Shown: positions 1 through 12,901 of the stretch, piece by piece
How the letters are laid out: each line of letters begins with the position of its first letter
Position numbering within the stretch: the stretch's first letter is position 1
Assembly: GCA_902805475.1 (NCBI GenBank)
Contig: CADCSX010000009.1
Coordinates: 62,001-126,000 of the forward strand
Direction: 5' to 3'
Length of the DNA: 64,000 nt
Source: Entonaema liquescens
Lineage: Eukaryota > Ascomycota > Sordariomycetes > Xylariales > Xylariaceae
Position numbers and translations under genes: made by a program
The notes under the pieces: generated by a model
What the model was told of the DNA's origin: nothing
Databases searched by the model: none
What the model saw: only the letters and a program-made list of their open reading frames with translations

Positions 1-1
1 T

Positions 2-3000
2 ATTAACCAAGCGGAACTCCACTTCCCTCACCATCTCGCAGTCGAGTCGATAAAATCATGGTTTGTTGCTCTCGCTCTCCGTAACGAGAATCTACGCACT
101 GGGTTCACACATCTCGGTGACCAGCTTTGCCAAGTAATCTGGAAGCAACTCGAAGATAGCCAAATTGAAGTTCTGGACCATGTGCGTTCTTTCCAATGCG
201 TTGACGTTGAGCATTTTCTTCGTCGGCCGCTCCAAATTGACATTATCCCCAGTCACGCGCCGGTGAAGCACCACACCATTGTGCTGACACTCCACCATTC
301 GATATATGATGGTTGGACGATTGACCTACTGATTGAAGACCTTTCGCTTCTGGCGCGAGGTTCACCACCAGTCGATAGGCCTCAGTTCGGGCAGGTGTGC
401 CATCATCTAACCACGCCTCTGAGAAATGAAATTGACGCGAAAGAGTTTTGGGCTGGAAAACTTCGTGGCTGCGCCCCTGCGTCATTACCCAACTTCAGGA
501 CTTCGGCCGTACCAGAGCCGCAAATTTTAACCGCGTGTAAGACAATCAATGTCGATCCTAGAGTCATCAAAGATTTCACGCTTAGGGCGTCTGTCGGATC
601 TCAGGTCATATTCCAAGCCTGTTTAACTTGGCTTTGGGGAGCGATCAACGGCGATAGCGACACGATAATAGGATCGGTATCATCCGGTCGGACCCTCCCC
701 ATTGCTAGTATTGAGAAGATAATGGGGCCATGCATGACAACCCTTCCTCTGAGGACGGTCTTGAGCGAATATGCTACCGTTATTGAGTTTCTAGAAGGCA
801 TTCACATACTCAATCGGGAAATGCTTAGATACGGCGGTCTTGCGCTTTCGGAGATCAAGCGAGCCGCTGGAATCCCTACGTCCCAAAAGCTCTTTGACGT
901 CATCTTTGCTTATCAGGAAACTATTGCCAGTCGTAGACGGAGCGATAGCATCATCCGTGAAGCGTGGCACAAAGACGTAGTAGAAGCAAAACTTCTTGTC
1001 GAAATAGCTCCGTCTGATAGCGATTTCTCATGCCAATTAACGTGGCATTCGGAGGCCTTTTCGCATAGCCAAGTCGACGTCTTCTTTAAGCACCTCAGCT
1101 CCTTGGTTCATTACTTTATCGGAAATGGTGACAGACCACTTAGCAATGTCCTGCAGTGCTTTCCGGTTGATGACCTCTCCCATCATAACGAATCACCCAA
1201 GACTCTTCAAATACATCTATGTCTGTCCGAACTTGTAGAAGAGGTGGTACGAAAGTATCCGACTAACGACGCCTTGTGTTTTGCGTCTTCGATTGGTCCC
1301 TCTGGTACTCAAACCCACACCTTGACCTACCAGGAACTGAGTTCGAGATCCAATCAGATAGCGAGCTATCTACGACAATCTGGTATAGGTCCGGGAGGTA
1401 TAATCGCTTTAGTAATGGAGAAGTCTCTATTGCTATACTGCAGTATTCTCGGAATACTCAAGTCGGGTTGCGCATATCTTCCCGTTCTTCCTAGTACCCC
1501 TCTACAGAGGGTACAATTGATTTTTCAACAAGCCCAACCTCAAATTTGTCTTGTCGATGAATCTTTCCCATTGCAGGTTGCCGACACAGTTGGCTTTCCC
1601 GTTGCTAATCTATCGCGCATAAAACTCTCCGACTATCGTGATTCTGATGTTAAGATTCCAAGACATCGAAACGATCTCGCTTATGTCATTTACACTAGCG
1701 GAACCACTGGGGTCCCGAAGGGCGTGTCAGTTACCAATTCAAATATTTTAAGCAATATTGAAGCATTGTCTCGCGTCTATCCTCATGAGCCCAAGGACAG
1801 AATGCTACAAGCATGTTCTCAAGCGTTCGATGTATCCGTGTTCGAGATATTCTTTTCGTGGGCAAATGGCATGTGCTTATGCTCAGCTACTAATGACACC
1901 TTGTTTGGAGACATTGAGACCTCTGTGCGGTCGCTCGGAGTGACCCATCTCAGTATGACGGTCACTGTTGCTTCGCTTATAGAACCCAGCCAATTACCAA
2001 ATGTGAAAATGCTGGTTACGTCAGGCGAGCCAATGACTGATACTGTGCTGGAGACTTGGGCACAGCAGCTGTGGCAAGGTGTGTAAGCGTCTAAACTGAA
2101 TTTGCTATCCTACTGACGCAAGTAGGCTACGGTCCATCGGAGACAACTAATATATGTACTGTAAGAAAGGTATCCCGAGGTGATTCGTCCCCGTACTTAG
2201 GATGGCCCCTTGAAAATACTTCGGCCTTTGTTTTCTCTCCAGATGCTTCAGAACTGATGCCCCTTGGTTGCGTTGGCGAGCTGTGTTTCGGTGGCGACCA
2301 AGTCGCAGCAGGCTACCTTAACATGCCTGAACTTACAGCAGCCAAATTCTTCAATTATCGTGAGTATGGTCGCTTATACCGATCCGGGGATCTTGGTCGC
2401 ATGCTGCCTGATGGCTCTTTAATAATTCTTGGGAGGATCGACACTCAAGTAAAACTGCGAGGACTTAGGATCGAGCTCCAAGAGATACAAGCGATCGTTC
2501 TGAAGAGTAGAGTCGCTAAGGCCTGCACGAGTGTGCTCGCTAAATTCGGGGTTAATTCTACAGAGCAACTCGCATTATTTTACGTTCCTACTAGTTACGA
2601 ACGCCCCGATTTTAGTATATTGCCCATCATAGATCCGATCCGAGAGACGATTGTCACGATACAGCAGACATTACGGGAAGCTTTACCGGATTACATGGCA
2701 CCGTCTTTCGTCGTTCCAATATCTACTCTACCATTGACGTCGTCTGGGAAGATCGATTATGACTTACTACGCTCTTCTGCCAGCGACCTCTCGGAGAAAA
2801 CATTACGGTTATGCAGCTCTATGCAAGAATCTGTTGGGGATTCTCTTGAATGGACAGAACTTGAGCTCCTGATAGCGGACGCTATCTCAGAGGTACTTCG
2901 TGTCGACAGAAAGGTAATAAACCGATGGGGTGCCTTCGCCGCCCTCGGGATAGACTCCATTTCAGCAATGCCTCTGGCGCGAAAACTTCAAATAATGCTG

Positions 3001-6000
3001 GGGAAGCAAATTCCTTTATCCCTCGTTTTATCGAACTCTAGCGTCGGACGCCTCGCTTCGGCCATCGCAAAAGTTACACATTCAATGAAACCCCAGCCCG
3101 ACGGGAAAAGTGTTCTTTTACCAGGCTCGCTGGTGGAAGCTGTTCGAAGGCGTTTTGATAATCGGGAAGAGCAGCGCGTGGAAAATATTCTTCCCTGTAC
3201 CCCCCTACAGGAAGCAATGCTTTCTTCTTCCGTATCGTCTTTGAATGGGCCTTCTTATTGCAATCAGATGCTTTTTCAGCTTCGAATTCCATCGCAGATC
3301 ATGAAGAAACACTGGGACGTAATGTTTAAACGCCATGGAATCCTGCGGACGTGTTTCGTAAATACCGCAGACGTTCGGCATCCAATGATACAAGTGGTTT
3401 TGAAGTCTTACTTGCCTACTTGGGGGACTGTCAAAGCAGATAGAACGAATTTCCAGGATCTGGTATCCAGGCATGGAAGCTCACTCCCCAGTGCGCTTGA
3501 CTCTGGCGAGCCTCCAGTATCGTTCTCACTTATCCACACTGAAAATTCAGAATATCTTTCGTTCGTCTGCCATCATGCTGTCTATGATGGCGTCTCTATG
3601 AAGCAACTCCTTGCGGAAATTGAGGCTGTATCGCGGCATGAGCTGTTGCCGGCTGTTCCATCTTTTGAATTATTCCTTCGGGAAACCCTTCCTCCCCATC
3701 CCGAAGCCGATGGTTTCTGGGAAGAACACTTGTATTCATTTTCTCCGTTTCACTTTAACAAGCTAACATCAGTTGACCATCCCGGCTTATACGTTATATC
3801 AGGAGACGCGTCGGGTCGCCCATATTCCTCCATCGCGGCTCGTACGCAAGAGTTAGGCGTGTCGCTGTTACCATTATGTCAAACGGCCTGGGCTATTACG
3901 CTTTCTCTGTTGCAAGGTGGTCGCGATATCTGTTTCGGGAACGTCGTGAGCGGCCGTTCCATCGCCTTAGACCAGATTGATACCCTTGTAGCGCCATGCT
4001 TCAACACTGTTCCTATTAGGATAAATCTTTCCGACTTCAAATTTTCCAACCAGGTCATGAATAAATTCCAACGACTCAATGTCCAAATTATACCCTACCA
4101 ATTTACTAGCTTACGACGTATACAATCACGGCTCCAACTCCCGCACCTTTTCGATACCGTACTCATTGTTCAACCGCAGGGTTACGCTTTAGACGAGGCG
4201 GTCTGGTCATTGGAGCAAGAAAGTGGCGCCATGGATGTAAGTTACGATTTGAATACTTCTTAGACCGTAAAACTAAGTCGATAGGTACCTCTCGTGTGCG
4301 AGATCACTCCTTGGCAGGAGCAAGATATTCTTACTATGCAGCTACACGCAAACCCGTGAGAAATTCCAACTAGACTACACTTCCGACTTTAGTGCTTACA
4401 CACGAATAGGTTAATCTTCTCACGTCAAACCTCGTCGTTTATACTAGATCTGTTTCGGAATATCCTTGACGCTTGTCTAGAACGTCCATCGTCGCATATA
4501 CTACCCGCTTCTAGCTTGCCAGCAGAGTGGCAACGCCAGATATCGAGTTTATCTACGCTACGAGAACCAGCAAGAAGTGATTTAAATAACATAGAATCAA
4601 AGCAATATAACGTTCAAGGAGCCTGGAGTCGAACCGAGTCCGTCGTTCGTTCCATAATATCCAGATTATCGAATATCCAGGAGGAGAGGATCGAACAACA
4701 CATCTCGATATATCGCTACGGTATAGACAGTATTGGTGCGGTTCAACTGGCAACTCTTCTTCGTCAGGAGTCGTACACCATATCTGCGCTAGACGTGATC
4801 GAGAATCCGACTTGCGCGGGCATTGCCTCTCGGTTAATCACTTCTAATAGCGATAATACGCGGTTCGTTTACGACTTTGGCAGCTTCCAAGATACGATCG
4901 ATACGCGCCTAGCTATAAACCTCAAGCCAACTAAAGATTACGAAGCATTGTTGCCATGCACGCCGACGCAACAGGGTATGTTATCCCAATTCATCAACTC
5001 CGACGGGACGCACTATTTCAACTATACGTCCTGGGCGCTAGGGGCTGGAGTTGATCCTCAGCACATTGCTAGAGCATGGTTGCAACTTGCGGCATCCTGT
5101 CAGATATTACGGACTGGGTTCGTGCCGGTAGATCACAAGGACGCCTCCTACGCGATGGTAGTTTACCCCCCTACTGGTTTCCCTGTCCCGGTTTTAGTTC
5201 GACAATCTACCGCCTTCGACATCGCGCAGTGGCGAGCAAATGCTGCTTCAACAGCGCTACAATGCCTTTTTATGCCTCCCTGGCAAGTCGTCATCGTAGA
5301 CAGCGGATCCGGTCAATCAACTATGCACCTCGCAATGCACCATGCGTTATATGATGCAAACTCGCTGCGTCATTTGCTACGCCGATTGGTTGAAGTTCTA
5401 TCGGGTGTTCTCAGAGAAGAATCTCCTTCAATTCAGTTAGCTGTATCTGCTTGTCTTGATTCCGTGCGTTCACAATCGGCGTCGGAATCATTCTGGCTAG
5501 CCAAAGCTGCAGACCTTGTGGTTAGGAAATTCCCATCGATGACACCACTCTATGTCACTAATCCTACCTCGTCAACTGTATCCATGACATGTAGTATGCC
5601 CTCTGAGAGTCTTCGCCATAGTTCTTCCCAAGCGGACGTGACAGTCAGAGCCGCGCTACAAGCAGCTTGGACCCGAGTACTTTCTTCCTATCTTGGAGAG
5701 ACGTCCGTTACATTTGGGGTTGTTCTCGAGGGGCGTACTACCCAGGAAGAACGAGACGTAATCTTCCCGATGGTAACTACTTTGCCTATCCTTGCGCGGA
5801 ACTCCAGTTCCAATGCCGAGCTTCTCGAAGACATGATGCAGTACAACACAAGTCTACGCCGATATGAGCGCACACCCCTTTCTAAAGTGCAACGGTGGCT
5901 TGGCCGACCTGGCAGTCAATTATTCGACACCATAATAGCATATCAGACAATGGATCCCGTGGAAGATAAACTGCCATGGGAGATACTGGAGGAATTTGCA

Positions 6001-9000
6001 TCTGTTGAATATGCTGTTGCGCTTGAAGCCATTGAGGCGGCTTCGGGAGAACTTAGGCTTAATCTGACATACCAAACCGACATCCTACCAGTCGAACAGG
6101 CGCGACTTCTCCTGCGACAGTTTGATGCACTGTTGTTGGACCTTCTCACATCACCCCAAGGTCATTCCACCAAGCAACCCTGCCTCGCATCCGAACTTCT
6201 CTCCATTCTTCCGGCAGTTCACCGGCAGCTTCCAGCCCCTGCAGATTTGTTGCATCAACTTGTCGAAAACTCCGCGCAGAGGATACCAAGATCCATTGCT
6301 CTTGAGTTTGTTGAGGAACTAAGAAACCCGGCCTACATCAGACGATGGACGTACCGCGAGCTAGACGAAATGGGAAATCGTGTAACTAATATGCTATCGC
6401 ATTACAACACGCCGCCAGGTAGCATCGTCGCAACATGTTTCAATAAGTGCCCAGAGGCTTACTTCTCGATTCTGGGTATCCTCAAGGCAGGATGCGTATT
6501 TCTGTCTCTTGATCCTGGTGCCCCAATATCGCGACTAGAATTTATTTTGAGCGATTCTGCGGCCTCCTGTCTACTCATCGAGCCATCTTTGGCCGCCACC
6601 CTGAGTTTAAATATAACCGTACCAACGTACACGGTTGTAGAGCGCGAACTCTTAAAATTTTCCGAGTTGCCTATAACCCCTGCTCGAGGATCTGCATCAG
6701 ACACATGTTATTGTCTCTACACAAGCGGTACGACAGGAACTCCAAAAGGGTGCCTCATCAGCCATGAAAACGCTGTCCAGGCCATGCTCGCTTTTGAGCA
6801 GCTCTTCACTGGGCATTGGAATGAGTATTCTAGGTGGTTACAGTTTGCTTCATTTCACTTCGACGTATCTGTTTTGGAGCAATATTGGTCCTGGTTTGTG
6901 GGTATTACCGTTGTTGCAGCACCAAGGGATCTGATACTCGCAGACATAACCGCTACGATATCAAGCCTGGAGATCACTCATATCGATCTAACGCCAAGTC
7001 TAGCAAAGCTCATTCACCCAGACGAAACACCAAGCCTATGTAGAGGCATTTTTATTACTGGAGGCGAGCAGCTTCGTCAAGAGATATTGCAAGTATGGGG
7101 ACCCAAGAGAGTCATATATAATGCTTACGGCCCCACGGAGGCCACAATTGGAATCACTATGTTCCAGAGGGTTCCTGCGAATGGTAAACCGTCCAATATC
7201 GGATACCAGTTCCCGAATGTGGGTACTTACGTATTAAAGCCGGGTACTGATATCGCGGTGCTTAAAGGAGGCGTCGGAGAGCTGTGCGTTTCCGGGAGAC
7301 TCGTCGGCCTAGGATACCTAAACCGGAAAGACCTCACTAAAGAGCGTTTTCCAACCCTTGAGCGATATGGCGAACGTGTATACCGTACAGGCGATTTAGT
7401 CCGCGTACTTCATGATGGCTCCTTTGACTTCTTAGGCCGTGCTGACGACCAAGTTAAGCTTCGTGGTCAAAGGCTCGAAATTGGCGAAATTAATCACGTC
7501 ATTAAGTCTAATATTCCCAATCGAATAACGGACGTGGTGACATTAGTCACAAGATATATGGGACAAGATAGAGATCTCCTTGTTTCGTTTCTGGCTCCCG
7601 ATACACATCCGCCCCTCACTGCCGATTTGCAAATCCTCTCTGATCAGAATTCACTGGGTTTGTCTCGTGCAGCGCTTGAAGCTTGCAGAAACTCCCTCCC
7701 TGGATATATGGTTCCTACCTATATCTTTTGCGTACCCTTCGTTCCTCTCTCGGCAAACAACAAAGCGGATGCAAAACGACTAAAACAGCTATTCGCAGAG
7801 CTGTCCCATGATTATTTGCGGAACGGTACCACGAGCTCCATCGACACTCAGAGAGCGCTTGATGAGAAAGAGCGATCAATCGTGTCATTGATCTCGACTA
7901 TCACAGAGATTAAAGATACCGAGATCCACCCGTCATCTTCCATATTTGAACTTGGCATCGACTCAATTAATGTCGCGCGATTAGCTGTCGCTCTTAAATC
8001 GCGGGGCTTCAACCTGGCGACACCCTCGCTCATTTTACGTCATCCCCAACTAAGTCGTCTCTCCCAAGCCCTCACTCAGGGGACCCTTGTACCCCCCAAC
8101 GGACAAGTCCTTCAAGCCAAGCAGTCAATTCGTGCTCAATATCATAGGAATATTGGGTCAGTGTGTAGGACTTTAAAGATCGATAAGTCGAATGTAGAAT
8201 ACATCGCACCATGCACCCCACTTCAAGAAGGAATGATCACTAGATCGAAGGCCGCCAAGATTCAAGCTGCGTATTTCAATCAGTTTCTTATATATCTCGA
8301 TCCTCAGGTCTCGGTAGATCACTTGAGAAGCTGTTGGGACAGTATATTTACCGAATATGCCGTTTTGAGAACAACGTTCTTCCCCACCGCTGATGGGTAT
8401 ATCCAAGTTGCGACAAGGAAGGCAGCTGTGCCCTGGTTTGAGGTTAGTTCAGAAGAAATGAACTTGCCGGTTCTCGTGTCAGAACGTCGGGATCACTGGA
8501 TCGTTTCGAACCAGGATATTATATGCAATCCCATAGAGATCGACTACCTGGAGCATCAAGGAAAGCGAATGCTCCTCCTGCGACTATTCCACGCTATATA
8601 CGATGGGCGCAGCTTTGAGCTCTTACTGCGAAGGGTGAATGAAAAATATTTGCATAGGCCGCCCGTTCATAGCCCTACGTTCTTTGAGGTATTATCCCAC
8701 GGACCGCTCTTACGGCACAATAATTCAAGGCCCTTCTGGGAAGGAATGTTTAAGGAGAGCTTATTTCAACCAATGCCGGCTATTGCATCGCAGCCTGGGA
8801 TGCTTGACGTCTTCTCATCCCGAGTACTTAATATAGATGGTTTGGAAACCCAGCGGTTGGCGCTTGGCATAACACACCAAACCGTGGTTCTCTGTGCTTG
8901 GCTAGTTACATTACACCAGCATCTCGGGTTCGCGCCCACTATTGGCGTTGTTTTCTCAGGGAGGTCCTTAGTTTTTGAGGGTGTGGAAAACATAATTGGG

Positions 9001-12000
9001 CCTATCTTTAACACGTTGCCATTTCGGGTAAACTTCAGTAATCACGCAAATTGGCATTCGCTTATTCGAGAAGCCCAAGAGTACAATGCTTCCATGCTAG
9101 AGTACGTTCACACGCCACTTCGAGATATACAGAAGTGGTGTTCGAAGGGCAGACCATTATTTGATATCCTCTTGACATTTGACCGAGAGGACGTTCTCCC
9201 ATCCATGGATACCAGAGCATTCTGGTCCTCGGTACAGTCGACTGGAGTCCCTGACTACTCACTTGCGCTTGAGGTAGTTCTGTTACGAGATCAGTCCCTA
9301 CGGACTAGTATTGCCGCTCGGAAGGATATCGCCACGGCGGCCACAATTAATTCATTGCTAGAAGAGCTTAACCAAGGCCTCATAGCCTTCGCCAATTCAG
9401 ACAGCGATACGCCGCTTCCGAATAATCCCATAGCGTCCGATGTACCAGGTACTATATACCCTGCGAGTCCGAATGTTTCAAAAACAGATATAAGCAGTTT
9501 CAAAGTCATCGACGACATCAAGGCCCTGGAAGTTAGGCATGAAATAGCCTCCTTAGCCGGGGTGCCGGACGAAGAAGTCCAAGAGGAAACTAGATTTCTT
9601 GAGCTTGGTTTAGATAGCATTGATGGCATTAAGCTCTCTACAAGGCTCAGGAAAATTGGGATTCGGGTTACAATCAGCGACCTAATGAAAAACCCTACCT
9701 TCAAAAGCATTCTTCATTCACATATTACGACAGATCCAAGTAACAATAACGATAACAATGTAATCAATCGCCTAAATAGTTCCAGTGTCCTCTTGAAGGG
9801 CTACTTGGAACAAGAAGCAAAAGACCTTCGGAATGTCACGGCCGTCCTACCGCCTACTCCGTTACAGGATTCTATGGTTGCAGATATGCTGTCTTCTGGA
9901 TTTGAGCGTTATTTCAATCATGACGTTTTAGAGGTTTCACGAAACGCAGATATCGATCGACTAAAGTCGGCCTGGGCTATAGTATATGCTAATTCCCCGA
10001 TTTTACGAACAGTATTTTCAGGAGTTGATAGCCCAGCAACTAAAGCCGCATTCTGTCAAATTGTCCGGGACCAATCCCTTGAATTCGAGCCAACGGTGGT
10101 GCTTTCTAAGCTAGAAGACATCTCGACAGTGATTAACCGAGCCAGGGACAAAGCCGTAGCAGCCAATGGAGCATCAAATCTTTTTCAGCTTGCCTTTGCA
10201 ACTACTCCAGACAGTCGCTATATTGTGCTCTCAATCGCTCATGCCCTGTACGATGGGTGGTCAATCGGATTACTCCATAGGGACGTACAGGCAGCATATG
10301 ACGGCCGCTACCACGCACGAAGGAGATATGAGCCGTACCTTGCACATCTGCTCTTCAGCTCCTCACCTACGGGTGAGAGCTTTTGGGCCGACTACTTGAT
10401 GGATGCTCATCCAACTATTATTGGCCCTGTGGCAGATTTATCTGGCAGCCATCAAGCGATCATACATCGATCAGAATTAGTATCTACTCTAGGACCAGGG
10501 GGTGTCAAGGTGCTATGTAAAAAGTACCACGTCACACCGCAAGTCCTAGCTCAAGGATGCTGGGCACCAGTGCTCGCTTCAATGTCGAAGTCGCTTGATG
10601 TTACCTTCGGTGTAGTCTTATCAGGAAGAGATACGGATGAGGCTCGAGATTTACTATTCCCAACTATGAATACTGTACCTCTGAGAATTGTACTCCATGG
10701 GACGGTAACAACCTATTTTGACTACTTACAGGCTAACATGTCAGACATCATGGAATGTCAACACTTCCCTCTTCGTGAAGTCCAGAAACTATCCAAAGTG
10801 AAGGGGAATCTTTTCAACACACTCTTCCTCCTACAAAATGGCAAGGAAAACACGGTGGGGTCGGACAGCACTACTTTGCGATCAGTTTATGCATCTTCAG
10901 CTGTGGATTATCCCATGTGCATTGAGATGGAAATTACTGAAGAGTCAGTCGTGTGGCACATTGCCGGTGACGAGCGCTACATCACGCTAAAGGACGCGAA
11001 TCGAATTCTAGCCAATATTGAAAGTGTCCTAGGATATTTTAGCAAAGATAATATAGATATTATCGAGTTCCATTCATCAGACAGAGTCTCTGTCTGTGGG
11101 TTAGATCCATTCAACCCGGTTAGGGACGTTAATGATGGAGTAGAAACTGCTTCGAGTTTTGAAGCGTCGCGAGAATCACATTTTAACAGCTTGGAATCGC
11201 CCATCTTAGAGGTCTTGTCAGAGCTGTCGGGCATAGACAAGCATATGATTAACCCTGATCATTCTATTTACTACCTTGGTCTAGATTCTATCAGCGCCAT
11301 CAAAGCGTCATCTATGATCCGAAAACAGGGTCTGGCCGTTTCTGTCCGTGACCTACTCGAAGCAACATCTATACACGCAATAATAGATCAGGCGACAGGT
11401 CACAAGAAAACGAAAGAACAATCCCGCGACCCCCCCTTACAGCTTAACGCAATGCTTAACCAATCTGAGATAGATTGCCTTCTTAAGGATGCCGGGTTAG
11501 ATCAAGCTGACGTAGAGGTAGTTCTGCCAGCTTTACCCACCCAAATATACATGCTAAGCACCTGGCAAAACACGGGCGGGCTTTTATTCTTCCCGAAATT
11601 TACCTTCCAGCTTCATGGAATGACCAGCTATGAAATGATATCAAAAGCATGGTCTATGCTCGTATCCGAGATCCCAATATTCAGAACAAACTTTGCTGCC
11701 ACCAAGTTTACTGAGATCCCTTTCCTCCAGATCATCATGAAGCCGAAGTCAGTGGGTTATTCTGAGAGCATCACATTAGATACGGTGCGGGATCGCCGAG
11801 TCTACGAGGACTTCGTGACGCCCTTTTTACATATCCGCGTTGAGGATTTGAGTCAGCAAGATCCCCTCATGCATTTACGGATCCATCATGCATTATATGA
11901 TGCGATTAGCCTACCGATGTTATCGAGTCGTTTCTTAGAGATATGCGGGAACAACCTGACAGCAACACCCAGGGTATATCAACCCATGTGGTATGAGTTC

Positions 12001-12901
12001 GTCTTGAATCACTATTCCCCGGTTGTTCGAGAGCAAAGACAAAAGTTCTGGACTACATATCTCCAAGGCACAAACCCAATAAACATATTGGCCCCACAGA
12101 GCTTACGTCAAAGTACCTACCAGAAGACCAGGATTGTATCTCGGTTTAGACACAACGCGATAAATAATGTATCAGACGTGAAAAGGGTCAGTTCGGCCCA
12201 TGGGGTGACGCTACAAGCACTCTTTTTCGCGGCCTATTCGAAGGCTTTAGCAGCTTTACAGCAGTCCGACAAAGTAGGTAAACGCGATAAAGACGTTATA
12301 TTTGGGATCTACCTCGCGAATAGAACAAGCTTTGCTGGCATCGAAGATGCGCCATTTCCGACGTTAAGCATCGTACCTCTTCTCGTCAAAACCCCATTAA
12401 GCCGCCCAATCGTCACTCTAGCTACTGAGATTCAGAAGAACATTTTTGAAATTAGTAGTTTTGAGAATGCCAGCGTAAGCCTATGGGAGATTTACGCTTG
12501 GACTGGGATAAGGATTGAGAGTTCTGTCAACTTTCTCGCTACTATTCCAAATCAAGATACTACATATACGACGCGTGGTGTTATGATGACCGAAATATCT
12601 AATAATCCGACACCAGACCCCGACAAAAATGCCGCATCACAGAGCGTTCCGCGACCAAGTGCGCACTTCACACCCCACAACGAAGCGACAATGGTGTATA
12701 CGGTGAGTCCATTCCTATTGGCGCCAAATTAAGATAACACGACACTAATGCAAAAAATACCAATAGCATACGTTAGATATCGAGGTAGCCATACGTGAGG
12801 GTCTTATGGACATTGGTATATTCGGTCCCCCTTTTCTCTCAGAGTCCCAATCCGAAGGCTTGATCGAGGGCATTATCAACATATTGGAGGCTATATACTA
12901 G
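2..12901 (+). CDS. Ferrichrome-type siderophore non-ribosomal peptide synthetase (SidC/NPS2-like), 5' partial
   Basis: Multimodular NRPS, open from base 2, so the 5' part lies outside the window; about 4,228 residues are visible. Modules in order: C (HHSIYDG about 292), A (YTSGTTG about 1690, YGPSE after the first intron, YRSGD, A10 SSGKID), T (GIDSI about 2945), C (HHAVYDG about 3570), T (about 4722), C (HHALYDA about 5338), A (YTSGTTG about 6718, YGPTE about 7130, YRTGD), T (about 7953), C (FHAIYDG about 8587), T (about 9607), C (AHALYDG about 10238), T (about 11281), C (HHALYDA about 11885). All five T serines and the second His of each C motif are present. There is no TE domain. Introns read from frame and splice sites: 2079-2125, 4237-4284, 4356-4409 (see findings), 12703-12766. 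Few A domains and a terminal (T-C)2 tail are known marks of ferrichrome/ferricrocin synthetases, which build a cyclic hydroxamate for intracellular iron storage. The exact product is inference. Confidence 0.88.

Noticed and set aside
4237..4284. Considered as another frame break in the NRPS.
   Set aside because: GTAAGT and GATAG with a 48-nt length in frame explain it as a normal intron.
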